Notes under the pieces: model-generated
Databases searched by the model: none
The model's input: the letters and a program-made list of their open reading frames with translations, nothing else
Told to the model about the DNA's origin: nothing
Source: an uncultured Allorhizobium sp.
GTDB taxonomy: Bacteria; Pseudomonadota; Alphaproteobacteria; Rhizobiales; Rhizobiaceae
NCBI GenBank assembly: GCA_958439205.1
Contig: OY288189.1
Span: 4,231,001 to 4,295,000, forward strand
DNA: 64,000 bases
Reading direction: 5' to 3'
In this document: positions 15,905 through 23,216 of the stretch, in pieces
Layout: every line of letters begins with the position of its first letter
Numbering within the stretch: position 1 is the stretch's first letter
Program-made: the position numbers and the translations under genes

Positions 15905-17251
15905 TCAGCCCTCATCCGCTTCGATCAGGATTTCGATGCGGCGGTTGGCATCCGCGAGCGGATCTTCAGCGACCTGTGGTCGGCGATCCGCGAAACCGGA
16001 AACCTGTTCGACGCGGTCCTCGCTCAGGCCGCCACGCACCAGCATGTAGTATGCGCTGTGGGCGCGGGCCATGGAGAGGCGCCAGTTGTCGTTTTCCGTA
16101 CCCTTGAACTGGCGGGCATCGGTATGACCGCGGATGACGATACGGCCGGGCTTGTCCTGCAAAAGCTTGCCCAGTCGTTCCATCGCCAGCACCAGTTCGC
16201 GGCGCGGCACGGCAGAACCGACATTGAACATGGCTGCGTCGCTCTGATCGCTGATGGTGACGAGCAGTCCGCCTTCCGAAGGCGTAACGAGCAGGCCCTC
16301 GGCAAGCTTGCCGGCAGCGCCGCCGAGCGTTTCCTCGATCTCTGCCTTCAGCTTGTCGGCCGCCGCGAGCTGGACCTCGAGTTGAGCCTCTGCCGTGGGA
16401 TCCACCTTGGCGGTTTCAACCTTGTCCTCGGTCTTGGTCTCGGACTGGTCGGTCTCGCCGACGTCGCTCTTCGGCATGTCGGCTTCCGCCGGCTTGTCAC
16501 CGGTCAGAGCCTCGGAGGGGGTTGCCGGATCCACAGGCTTCTGTCCGGGAACGACAAGGGCGATCTGCTGCTCAGGCTCGGTTGAGGGATCAACCGGTTC
16601 GGTCGCCGGCGGTGCCGCGGTCTGGGCCTGCTCTGCCGGTGTCGGGGCATCGGTCGGCTCACCCGGCGGGCCGTTGGCCGTCTGCACCTGCTGGGTCCAG
16701 AAGTCGGGATCGAAAGGATCGCGATAGGCTTCACCGCCCTGCGCACCGGTCGACGGACCGGAATCGGCTGCACCGCCCTCGCCCTTGGCGCTGACATTGG
16801 CCTGCTGGCCAACTTCCTGCGCGATTTCGGCCAGAACGGAATAGGGGTTTTCGAAGAAATCGGCCTCGGAATAATTGGCCTCGTCGCCGGACGACGCCGT
16901 CTGATCGTCGCCAGTTGCGGCGGCCGAACCGACCTTGTCCTCGTCTTCGTCGACCTGGGACCGTTCCTTCTTCTCTTCGCCTTCGCTGGTCTCGACCGGC
17001 TTCTCCAGGCCCTTTTCGGTGGGCTTTTCGTCAGAGAGCTTGATCGGATTGAAGTAGCTGGCGACCGAGGCCTTGGTTTCCTCGTTGGCGGCGTTGACCA
17101 GCCACATGACGAGGAAGAAGGCCATCATCGCGGTCATGAAGTCGGCATAGGCGATCTTCCAGGCGCCACCATGGGCACCATCGTGGTCACCCTTATGGCG
17201 CTTGACGATGATGATCTCGTTTTTGCCGTGGTGGTGATTTTCGTCGCTCAT
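15905..17251 (-). CDS. motB: MotB, stator protein with long periplasmic linker
   Basis: This 448-residue MotB (enterobacterial MotB is ~308) has a His/Lys-rich cytoplasmic start and one membrane helix, WKIAYADFMTAMMAFFLVMW, whose Asp37 should be the proton-carrying residue. The C-terminal OmpA-like peptidoglycan-binding domain has VIRGHTDAR, NWRLSMARAHSAYYML and RVEQVSGFADRRP. Between helix and OmpA domain lies an expanded Pro/Glu/Ala-rich linker (about 70-290), a plausible contact for MotC. It forms the stator with MotA, which is encoded 15 kb away on the other strand. Its start overlaps the upstream stop. Confidence 0.94.
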   Translation of the reverse strand: MSDENHHHGKNEIIIVKRHKGDHDGAHGGAWKIAYADFMTAMMAFFLVMWLVNAANEETKASVASYFNPIKLSDEKPTEKGLEKPVETSEGEEKKERSQVDEDEDKVGSAAATGDDQTASSGDEANYSEADFFENPYSVLAEIAQEVGQQANVSAKGEGGAADSGPSTGAQGGEAYRDPFDPDFWTQQVQTANGPPGEPTDAPTPAEQAQTAAPPATEPVDPSTEPEQQIALVVPGQKPVDPATPSEALTGDKPAEADMPKSDVGETDQSETKTEDKVETAKVDPTAEAQLEVQLAAADKLKAEIEETLGGAAGKLAEGLLVTPSEGGLLVTISDQSDAAMFNVGSAVPRRELVLAMERLGKLLQDKPGRIVIRGHTDARQFKGTENDNWRLSMARAHSAYYMLVRGGLSEDRVEQVSGFADRRPQVAEDPLADANRRIEILIEADEG

Positions 17252-17901
17252 GCCAGCACTTTCTTCAGGCTCGCCGTAAAGGCGGAGATGCGGGTCACAA
17301 GCGCCGCGTCACCGAACTCGGCCGTCAAGTCGAGATCGTCATCCTCCGTATGGCGAAGGAAGCTCGTGTGCTCTGGCATTTCGGACTGCAATTTCTGGAA
17401 CAGCAGGCGCGGCCCCTTCACTTCGATCGTACCCGCGTCGCCAGAGGAGATGGCTGCCTGGAGCACGACGGCGAGATCCTTGACCGCCTTTTCCGCAAGC
17501 GCCTCACCGATGACCGGCGCCAGGGCAATAGCTGCCTGTTCGCTGACGGCGAGGGAGAGCTTCTCGATCAACTCGGGCAGTTTCGTGCCGACGATGGTTG
17601 CGAACTCGTCGCGCAGCCGTTGGTCGCGTTCCGCGAGCGCCTGGGCGTGGGCAATCTCCATCGCCTGCCGGTCGACCTCGAAACGCTCGGCGGCTGCCTT
17701 TTCGCCAGCCTCATGCCCTTCGGCATAGGCTTCGCGCCTGAGGGCTTCGACATCAATCGGGTCAGGTTCGGGCAGTGCCGGAAAGTCCATGTCGAACGCA
17801 TCGACGCTCGGCAAATCGAAAGTCGGCGCCGAGGTCGGCGGTGCCGGCGGCGCGACGTCGCTGGAAAAATCCTTGAGATAACGGGCCAGAGGCATGCTCA
17901 T
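17248..17901 (-). CDS. FliH-like export-associated protein
   Basis: The chosen ATG (MSMPLARYL) has GGAGG nine bases upstream and gives 217 residues. A Pro-rich N-terminus (1-65) is followed by a charged helix, EALRREAYAEGHEAGEKAA, carrying the A/G-spaced pattern of FliH. A C-terminal domain follows with LAVSEQAAIALAPVIGEALAEKAV and a TIEVKGPRLLFQKL strand pattern, like FliH/HrpE/YscL proteins. FliH regulates the FliI ATPase. It heads the motB-motC-fliK operon, far from fliI at 29952. Assignment is by domain outline, so it is held below certain. Confidence 0.7.
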   Translation of the reverse strand: MSMPLARYLKDFSSDVAPPAPPTSAPTFDLPSVDAFDMDFPALPEPDPIDVEALRREAYAEGHEAGEKAAAERFEVDRQAMEIAHAQALAERDQRLRDEFATIVGTKLPELIEKLSLAVSEQAAIALAPVIGEALAEKAVKDLAVVLQAAISSGDAGTIEVKGPRLLFQKLQSEMPEHTSFLRHTEDDDLDLTAEFGDAALVTRISAFTASLKKVLA

Positions 17902-17945
17902 CGGCAATCGCCTCCATCGGCGACATGGCGAGGCCAGGAAACACG

Positions 17946-17958
17946 GCCTTGCGCGAGA
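17946..17958 (-). promoter_or_regulatory. Shared CGCAAG-type box ahead of the motB operon
   Basis: On the minus strand this reads TCTCGCGCAAGGC, about 45 bases ahead of the fliH-like start codon. The spacing and sequence match the boxes ahead of flgE and motA. It may be a Rem site or part of a class II promoter. Confidence 0.45.
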
Positions 17959-18131
17959 AGAAGATCAAACTTCAGCATATCCGTACGCGTTCTCTCATCT
18001 TCCGAAATTGTTCGAAGCTCGTTCGGCACGGATTGGCGCTCTTGTGCCACGTGCTTTCCTAAAACTAGGGGTTCAAACTTGCGCGAAGATGAATGACGTT
18101 TGCGGCCACCTGCTTCAAATCGACACGAGTG

Positions 18132-18155
18132 CGCCGGACGCTTTCGCATCCGGCG
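18132..18155 (-). terminator. GAAA-loop hairpin after the last flagellin gene
   Basis: A GC-rich stem of about nine pairs with a GAAA loop (minus strand) lies 10 bases past the flagellin stop. There is no T-run, so it is either a weak terminator or an mRNA-stabilising 3' hairpin. Confidence 0.4.
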
Positions 18156-18164
18156 TCTTAACTG

Positions 18165-19124
18165 TTAGCGCTGGAAGAGTGTGAGAAGCTTTTCGGCGCT
18201 GCTGTTGGCGATCGAGAGGGCCTGGATGCCGAGCTGCTGCTGGGTCTGCAGGGCCTTCAGGCGTGTCGATTCCTCGTTCATGTCGGCATCGACCAGACGG
18301 CCGATACCCTTGTCGATCACGTCCATCAGGTTGGAGACGAAGTTGTCCTGCATCTCGATGCGCGACGTGATCGCACCAAGCGTGGCGGCGGCATCCGTCA
18401 GCTGCTGGATGACGTCGTCGACGACGGCGATCATGTCGTCGAGCTGTTCCTTGGTCGTGTTGGTGTCGATGGCGATTTCATCGCCGCTGGTCGGTGCGCC
18501 CATGTCGAGGAGGTAATACTCGCGGGCACCCGTACCGGTGTTGCGCAGCACATCGGCGTCGATCGACTTCGTCAGAAAGCCTCGCGAGGCATCCTGGATG
18601 TCGATCAGGACCGATTCCTCGGTATCGAAGTCGAGTGTCGTGACCTGCACGCTGCCATCGGCACCGCGAACGAAGGACGAAACAACCTGCTTCGTGCCGA
18701 GCTCTGCAGCATTGGTATTGTAGAGCCAGTTCTCGCCGGAGAAGGATGCGGACTGCGCTGCGGAAATCAGCTGATTCTTCAGCTGCGTCATTTCTTCGTT
18801 GATCTTGTTCTTGTCGACGCCAGGCTCGCTGGCCGCCACGAGCTTCGCCTTGATGCTCGACATAACGTCGACGACGTTGTCGAGCGCCGTGTAAGCGGTA
18901 TCAACGGTCGCAGCACCGAGGCCAAGCGCGTCGGAAACGGTCGAGAGCGCTGCGTTGTCCGAGCGCATCGTGGTGGCAATGGACCAATAGCCGGCATTGT
19001 CGGCTGCGGTTTCTACCCGGTAGCCCGAGGAAACACGCCGCTGCGTTGTCTCGAGGTTGTTGTCGATCGAACGAAGCGTCTGCAGCGCCGCCATGGCGGC
19101 CGCATTGGTCATAATACTGGTCAT
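18165..19124 (-). CDS. Flagellin (fourth in the row)
   Basis: The start MTSIMTNAAAMAALQ, preceded by AGGGGC, gives 319 residues; an upstream in-frame extension has no good ribosome site. The N-terminal coiled-coil helix (LQTLRSIDNNLETTQRRVSS) and C-terminal ADMNEESTRLKALQTQQQLG, ending in SSAEKLLTLFQR, are the flagellin D0/D1 regions. The short middle has no D2/D3 domain. It probably makes a minor subunit of the complex filament. It is the most divergent of the four (RRVSSGYRVETAADNAGYW where others have DNAAYW). Its leader carries the two-part element and three TTAAC repeats. Confidence 0.93.
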   Translation of the reverse strand: MTSIMTNAAAMAALQTLRSIDNNLETTQRRVSSGYRVETAADNAGYWSIATTMRSDNAALSTVSDALGLGAATVDTAYTALDNVVDVMSSIKAKLVAASEPGVDKNKINEEMTQLKNQLISAAQSASFSGENWLYNTNAAELGTKQVVSSFVRGADGSVQVTTLDFDTEESVLIDIQDASRGFLTKSIDADVLRNTGTGAREYYLLDMGAPTSGDEIAIDTNTTKEQLDDMIAVVDDVIQQLTDAAATLGAITSRIEMQDNFVSNLMDVIDKGIGRLVDADMNEESTRLKALQTQQQLGIQALSIANSSAEKLLTLFQR

Positions 19125-19155
19125 GCTTGGTGCCCCTAAGCGTTCAGGACTGCGC

Positions 19156-19192
19156 ATCCGGCGCTGGCCGGCAAGACGGGAGGGCATCATGC
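19156..19192 (-). promoter_or_regulatory. Conserved flagellin leader element (fourth gene)
   Basis: GCATGATGCC (minus strand, 19183-19192) is followed after 11 bases by CCGG-N6-CCGG and GATG (19158-19171). The same order and spacing are found ahead of the other three flagellin genes. It may be a class III promoter/operator or an mRNA leader hairpin for FlbT. Confidence 0.5.
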
Positions 19193-19223
19193 AGACCGCT
19201 CAAGCGCGCGGTCCCCGTCACTG

Positions 19224-19252
19224 TTAACAAATCGTTAACAGCGGCAGTTAAC
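19224..19252. promoter_or_regulatory. CtrA-like TTAA repeats ahead of the fourth flagellin gene
   Basis: TTAA-N7-TTAAC (19224-19239) and a third TTAAC (19248-19252) lie 100-128 bases upstream of the flagellin ATG. The N7 spacing fits the CtrA consensus, as in the rem promoter region. Confidence 0.45.
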
Positions 19253-19337
19253 AAAGAGACCAAGGGCATGGCAAGGCATCGAATTGTCTTTTGTAGGCCA
19301 AACGAAAATGCCAAAAGTTTCGCGCAAGGCTCAAACG

Positions 19338-19367
19338 AAAATCCGCGCCTCTTGCGAGGCGCGGATT
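19338..19367 (-). terminator. Rho-independent terminator after the third flagellin gene
   Basis: This is a perfect 12-bp stem (AATCCGCGCCTC with its complement) with a four-base loop. On the minus strand it is followed by TTCGTTTG after the stem's own TT. It ends transcription of the flagellin gene at 19429-20427. Confidence 0.85.
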
Positions 19368-19428
19368 CACACCGATAACATCCGACACAGTCAGGGCGGG
19401 ACGAAGTCGCCCCTAGCCAGAGCGCCGC

Positions 19429-20427
19429 TTACTGACGGAAGAGTGTCAGGATGCTTTCGGAAGAGGTGTTGGCGATCGAGAGCGACTGGATGGCCAGCTG
19501 CTGCTGGGTCTGCAGTGCCTTGAGGCGGGTCGATTCTTCGTTCATGTCAGCATCCACGAGGCGACCGACACCACTGTCGATCGAGTCGGTGAGAGCCGCG
19601 ACGAAGTCTTCCTGCATGCCAATTCGCATGGAGATCGAGCCGAGAGCAGCAGCCGCGCTGGTCATCTGCTGAAGGCCGTATTCGACAAGTGACAGGGCTT
19701 CCTGCATGCCGGCGGTCGTCAGGCCGGTGATGTCGAGCTGGTCGATGGAAACACCTGCGATTTCGGCAGCTGCGACACCGGCCGTTCCGTCATTGTCCCA
19801 GTCGACAAAGGCGTCAAAGGTGTCCGAAATGCTGCCGATGATACCGGAGTTGTAGTCGATCAGACCAGCCGCGTCGCCACCGAACAGTACGGTCATGCCG
19901 TCCGCGGTTGTGGCATCGAGGGAATAGAGAGTGGTCGAAACGGAGACATTGCCGCTGGAGTCGCGGATGAAGCCGGAAACGACCGTCACATCCACGGGGG
20001 CAGTCACTGTGTCGGTGCCGGTAGCAACCCAGTTCTGGCCGCTGAAGCTTGCGGATTCGGAGATCGAGCGAAGCTGCTCCTGCAGCTGGTCGATTTCTTC
20101 CTGGATCTTGGTCTTGTCGACGCCTTCTTCGGTGGCGGCAACAACCTTGGCCTTGATTTCCTTCATCACCTCGATGGAGCTTTCCATCGCGGCGTAGGCG
20201 GTGTCGATTTTCGCGGCGCCGAGGCCGAGAGCGTCCTGGACGGCGGAGAGCGCCATGTTGTCGGAGCGCATGGTGGTTGCGATCGACCAATAGGCGGCGT
20301 TGTCAGAAGCGTCGCCGACACGCAGACCGGAGGATACACGCGCCTGGGTGTCCTGCATCTTCGAGTCGATCGAGCGGAGTGTCTGAAGTGCAGCCATCGC
20401 TGCGTTGTTTGTCAAAATGCTGGTCAC
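19429..20427 (-). CDS. Flagellin (third in the row)
   Basis: This is a 332-residue flagellin with a GTG start preceded by AAGGGAC. The N-terminal MTSILTNNAAMAALQ and QARVSSGLRVGDASDNAAYW and the C-terminal NEESTRLKALQTQQQLAIQS, ending in SSESILTLFRQ, are the conserved filament-forming regions. The centre (about 130-240) is the variable exposed part. It is most like the second gene (both 332 residues), so a tandem duplication is likely. In S. meliloti the order is flaA-flaB-flaD-flaC, which would make this flaD by position only, so no symbol is given. Confidence 0.94.
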   Translation of the reverse strand: MTSILTNNAAMAALQTLRSIDSKMQDTQARVSSGLRVGDASDNAAYWSIATTMRSDNMALSAVQDALGLGAAKIDTAYAAMESSIEVMKEIKAKVVAATEEGVDKTKIQEEIDQLQEQLRSISESASFSGQNWVATGTDTVTAPVDVTVVSGFIRDSSGNVSVSTTLYSLDATTADGMTVLFGGDAAGLIDYNSGIIGSISDTFDAFVDWDNDGTAGVAAAEIAGVSIDQLDITGLTTAGMQEALSLVEYGLQQMTSAAAALGSISMRIGMQEDFVAALTDSIDSGVGRLVDADMNEESTRLKALQTQQQLAIQSLSIANTSSESILTLFRQ

Positions 20428-20453
20428 GGTCGTGTCCCTTAATGGCTAGATCT

Positions 20454-20498
20454 GGGGACATCCCGGTCTTTCCGGGAACGATGACGCGGCGTAATGCC
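20454..20498 (-). promoter_or_regulatory. Conserved flagellin leader element (third gene)
   Basis: GGCATTACGCC (minus, 20488-20498) is followed after 12 bases by the hairpin TCCCGG-N5-CCGGGA (20461-20477) and TGTCCCC. It lies 34-71 bases upstream of the start. It matches the other flagellin leaders in order and spacing. Confidence 0.5.
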
Positions 20499-20520
20499 CT
20501 TAACCATTTCTTCGTCTTGG

Positions 20521-20575
20521 TTAACTCATCGTTACATGACCTCATGTAACCGGCTTATGGTTAACGCATGGTTAA
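20521..20575. promoter_or_regulatory. CtrA-like boxes between the second and third flagellin genes
   Basis: TTAA-N7-TTAC (20521-20535) and an exact TTAA-N7-TTAA (20561-20575) lie 95-150 bases upstream of the third flagellin gene, with a further TTAACCAT at 20500. Confidence 0.45.
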
Positions 20576-20601
20576 TCGAAACTGTAAAAATCCTTAATAC
20601 G

Positions 20602-20628
20602 AAAAAAAGCCGCCCCGGAGGGCGGCTT
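20602..20628 (-). terminator. Rho-independent terminator after flaB
   Basis: On the minus strand there is a 9-bp stem AAGCCGCCC/GGGCGGCTT with a four-base loop, then a run of Ts. It lies 22 bases after the flaB stop. Confidence 0.9.
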
Positions 20629-20649
20629 CCATATTGGAGCTCTTCAGTC

Positions 20650-21648
20650 TTAACGGAAGAGCGAGAGGATGACTTCCGTGGAAGAGTTGGCGATCGAGAG
20701 CGACTGGACGGCCAGCTGCTGCTGGGTCTGCAGTGCCTTGAGGCGGGTGGACTCTTCGTTCATGTCGGCGTCGACGAGACGGCCAACGCCAGAGTCGAGC
20801 GAGTCAGACAGCTTGTTGACGAAGTCTTCCTGCAGTTCGATACGCATGGAGATCGAGCCGAGGTCTGCGCCAGCGCTGGTCATGTTGGCGAGCGCTGCGT
20901 CAACGAGCGTCAGGGCTTCTGCCATGTCGTCGTTTTCGAAGTTGGTGATGTCCAGCGTGTAGACAGACATGGTGCTTACGTCGGTGGTTGCACCCGTGCT
21001 GGTCGTACCGTCGGGCAGGGTGAAGGTCGTGGTGGTCCAGTCGGCGCCTACAGTACCGAGGATACCGGTCACTTCGTCGATTGCGCCCGTCGCGTCGCCA
21101 CCGAACAGGATGGTCATTTCGCCAGCGGTGGTAGCGTCGAGCGAGTAGGTCGTGGTCTTGACCGATACGTTGTTGCCAGCGTCGCGAACGAAGCCGGAAA
21201 CGACGGTCACATCGGCAGCGCCGGTTGCCGTGTCGGTGCCGCCAGCGATCCAGTTTTCACCGCTGAACGAAGCGGATTCTGCGATCGACATGAGCTGCTG
21301 CTGCAGCTGGTCGATTTCTTCCTGAACCTTAGCCTTGTCGACGCCTTCTTCAGTGGCGGTGACCAGCTTGGCCTTGATTTCCTTTACGACGTCGATGGCA
21401 GATTCCATACCGGCATAGGCAGTATCGATCTTCGATGCGCCGAGACCGAGTGCGTCAGACACGGCGGACAGCGCCATGTTGTCGGACTTCATGGTGGTGG
21501 CGATCGACCAATAGGCAGCGTTGTCGGAGGCTTCGCCGACGCGCTGACCGGAGGAAACGCGGGCCTGTGTGTCTTCCATGTTGCTGCCGATAGAGCGCAA
21601 CGTCTGGAGTGCGGACATGGCGGCGATATTGGTGAGAATGCTCGTCAT
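20650..21648 (-). CDS. flaB: Flagellin FlaB (second in the row)
   Basis: This 332-residue flagellin opens MTSILTNIAAMSALQTLRSI and QARVSSGQRVGEASDNAAYW and closes with NEESTRLKALQTQQQLAVQS and STEVILSLFR. The ribosome site is AAGGGGC. The name follows its place after flaA and is not based on sequence identity to a reference. It is a single-gene unit with its own leader element and strong terminator, so the four flagellins can be dosed separately. The central variable region holds Thr/Gly/Asp-rich sequence, including the TTTFTLPDGTTSTGATTD loop. Confidence 0.94.
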   Translation of the reverse strand: MTSILTNIAAMSALQTLRSIGSNMEDTQARVSSGQRVGEASDNAAYWSIATTMKSDNMALSAVSDALGLGASKIDTAYAGMESAIDVVKEIKAKLVTATEEGVDKAKVQEEIDQLQQQLMSIAESASFSGENWIAGGTDTATGAADVTVVSGFVRDAGNNVSVKTTTYSLDATTAGEMTILFGGDATGAIDEVTGILGTVGADWTTTTFTLPDGTTSTGATTDVSTMSVYTLDITNFENDDMAEALTLVDAALANMTSAGADLGSISMRIELQEDFVNKLSDSLDSGVGRLVDADMNEESTRLKALQTQQQLAVQSLSIANSSTEVILSLFR

Positions 21649-21682
21649 AGTAGTGTTGCCCCTTGAATGGCTGACTAAGAAG

Positions 21683-21724
21683 GGACATTCCGGTCTCTCC
21701 GGTAACGGCGCACAGCATCATGCC
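21683..21724 (-). promoter_or_regulatory. Conserved flagellin leader element (flaB)
   Basis: GGCATGATGC (minus, 21715-21724) is followed by TGTGCGCCGTTA, then CCGG-N5-CCGG (21690-21702) and AATGTCCC. It lies 35-76 bases ahead of the flaB ATG. It shares order and spacing with the other three leaders. Confidence 0.5.
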
Positions 21725-21885
21725 TGCTAACTGGCTGATTTTTAAGAGTTAGCTCGCCGCTTCGATAGGCCTAGATAAAACTATCAAGGTTAATGAAGGC
21801 CTAAACGAAAACGGGAAATCGAACTTTTCTGAAAATTTCTGCAACCTTCACGCGTGCGCGCGCGTAGCAGATTATGTTTAACAAA
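21725..21885. other. Intergenic DNA upstream of flaB
   Basis: This is AT-richer non-coding DNA between the flaB leader and the flaA terminator. Visible items are a GGTTAATGAAGG stretch near 21788, a TTAGCTCGCCG stretch near 21750 that shares ten bases with the dyad upstream of rem, and a CG/GC alternating run near 21851-21864. No gene is supported; the 65-67 codon frames here have no conserved look. Confidence 0.5.
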
Positions 21886-21921
21886 ACGGAAAGGCCGCAT
21901 TCGTTTCCGAATGCGGCCTTT
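21886..21921 (-). terminator. Rho-independent terminator after flaA
   Basis: A perfect 14-bp stem (AAAGGCCGCATTCG with its complement) has a four-base loop and, on the minus strand, is followed by CCGTTTTGTT. It lies about 130 bases past the flaA stop. Confidence 0.85.
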
Positions 21922-22018
21922 ACCTTGCCTCGTGTCCAGGTCAGCCCCCGGATGTTGAAGCTCTCCCTTCGCACGCCTCTGGTCAGCCACCAAGGCATAT
22001 CGGCGTCGGGACAGTCTA

Positions 22019-22038
22019 GCCGGCCCTTACGGGCCGGC
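22019..22038 (-). repeat. GC hairpin directly after flaA
   Basis: GCCGGCCC-N4-GGGCCGGC lies 12 bases past the flaA stop. The T-rich flank lies on the plus-strand side, so on the flaA transcript it is a hairpin without a U-tail. It probably protects the 3' end rather than terminating. Confidence 0.5.
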
Positions 22039-22050
22039 CTTTTCTTTCGA

Positions 22051-22968
22051 TTAACGGAAGAGAGACAGGATGTTCTGCGAGTCGCTGTTGGCGATCGAGA
22101 GCGCCTGGATTGCCAGCTGCTGCTGGGTCTGCAGGGCCTTGAGGCGGGTGGACTCTTCGTTCATGTCGGCGTCAACGAGACGGCCAACGCCCTTTTCGAT
22201 GGCGTCAGACAGCTTCTCGGAGAAGTCGGTCTGCAGCTCGATACGGGCAGAGATGGAACCGAGCTTCGCGCCGGCGCTCGTCATCTTCTCAAGTGCGGCA
22301 TCAACCGAAACCAGCGCGGCGTCGATATCGTCGCTCTCGACGTCGATGTCCTTCACAGCGATGGTCGTGTAGTCGGTGCCGTCAACGGTGATCGTGTCGC
22401 CGTTTGCGCCGAGGATGCCGTTGTCGTCTTCAACTTCGCCGTCGGCGTCGAAGGTGTACAGCATGGACGTGTTGTCCATGGTGTATTCGGTCGTCTTGAC
22501 GCTGACGTTGCCGTCAGAGTTACGAACGAAACCGCTGACGACCGTCTTGGTGGCGGCGGTGCCGGCAATCCAGTTCTCGCCGTTGAAGGACGAGCTCTTC
22601 GCGATCGATTCCAGCTGTTCCTGGAGCTGCGTGATTTCGTCCTGGATCTTGGCCTTGTCGACGCCTTCTTCCTTAGCGGCAACGATCTTGACCTTGATTT
22701 CCTTGACGACGTCAATTGCGGAATCCATACCGGCATAGGCGGTATCGACCTTTGCAGCGCCGACGCCGAGTGCGTCGGTGACAGCGGACAGTGCCATGTT
22801 GTCAGAACGCATGCTCGTCGAGATCGACCAGTAAGCAGCGTTGTCAGATGCCTTGGAAACCTTCAGGCCGGTCGAGATGGCGTTCTGCGTCGCTTCCATG
22901 TTGGAAGAGATCGAGCGCAGGGTGGCGAGCGCGGACATCGCGCTGGAGTTGGTCAGAATGCTGGCCAT
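22051..22968 (-). CDS. flaA: Flagellin FlaA (first in the row)
   Basis: This 305-residue flagellin directly follows fliP. It opens MASILTNSSAMSALATLRSI and AISTGLKVSKASDNAAYW and ends NEESTRLKALQTQQQLAIQA with SDSQNILSLFR. It is the shortest of the four, with an acidic variable centre (DADGEVEDDNG, VESDDIDAA). By position it corresponds to flaA, the main filament protein in S. meliloti and A. tumefaciens. The ribosome site is AAGGGAC, and the leader contains a perfect GGCAT-C-ATGCC dyad. Short flagellins without D2/D3 domains are usual for the rigid 'complex' filaments of rhizobia. Confidence 0.95.
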   Translation of the reverse strand: MASILTNSSAMSALATLRSISSNMEATQNAISTGLKVSKASDNAAYWSISTSMRSDNMALSAVTDALGVGAAKVDTAYAGMDSAIDVVKEIKVKIVAAKEEGVDKAKIQDEITQLQEQLESIAKSSSFNGENWIAGTAATKTVVSGFVRNSDGNVSVKTTEYTMDNTSMLYTFDADGEVEDDNGILGANGDTITVDGTDYTTIAVKDIDVESDDIDAALVSVDAALEKMTSAGAKLGSISARIELQTDFSEKLSDAIEKGVGRLVDADMNEESTRLKALQTQQQLAIQALSIANSDSQNILSLFR

Positions 22969-23000
22969 GTCAATTTGTCCCTTAAACGAGATACAAGAGG

Positions 23001-23053
23001 GGACATACCGGACTTACAAAAACTTACCGGTCACGGACGTTCGGCATCATGCC
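23001..23053 (-). promoter_or_regulatory. Conserved flagellin leader element (flaA)
   Basis: The perfect dyad GGCATGATGCC (23043-23053) is followed after 12 bases by ACCGG-N14-CCGGT (23007-23030) and ATGTCCC. It has the same layout as the other flagellin leaders, but with a longer loop between the CCGG arms. Confidence 0.55.
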
Positions 23054-23216
23054 TTTGGTATTTTTCGTTGCTACCAGACCCGTCGTGCGAGCTCCAAACT
23101 CGCAGCCAATCCTTGCCAACTTCTTTACATTTTGAGGTAGCCCAAGGGGCGCTCAGGACGTGGTAAATCGTCCGTAAGAGAGCGTGGTGAAGCAATCGTA
23201 AGCGCTTATAGTTAAC

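Noticed and set aside
17898..18149. 83-codon frame between the fliH-like gene and the last flagellin gene
   Set aside because: Overlaps the fliH-like start and a hairpin, and has no ribosome site or conserved pattern.
21790..21998. Two 65-67 codon frames between flaB and flaA
   Set aside because: They run through a clear terminator hairpin and have no protein-like sequence.
22019..22045. GC hairpin plus T-rich tail as a plus-strand terminator
   Set aside because: No plus-strand gene reads into it; on the flaA strand it has no U-tail, so it is listed as a hairpin only.
18165..22968. Flagellin row as an expression-switching (phase-variation) cassette
   Set aside because: No inverted repeats at cassette ends, no recombinase gene, and each copy has its own leader; tandem duplication explains it.
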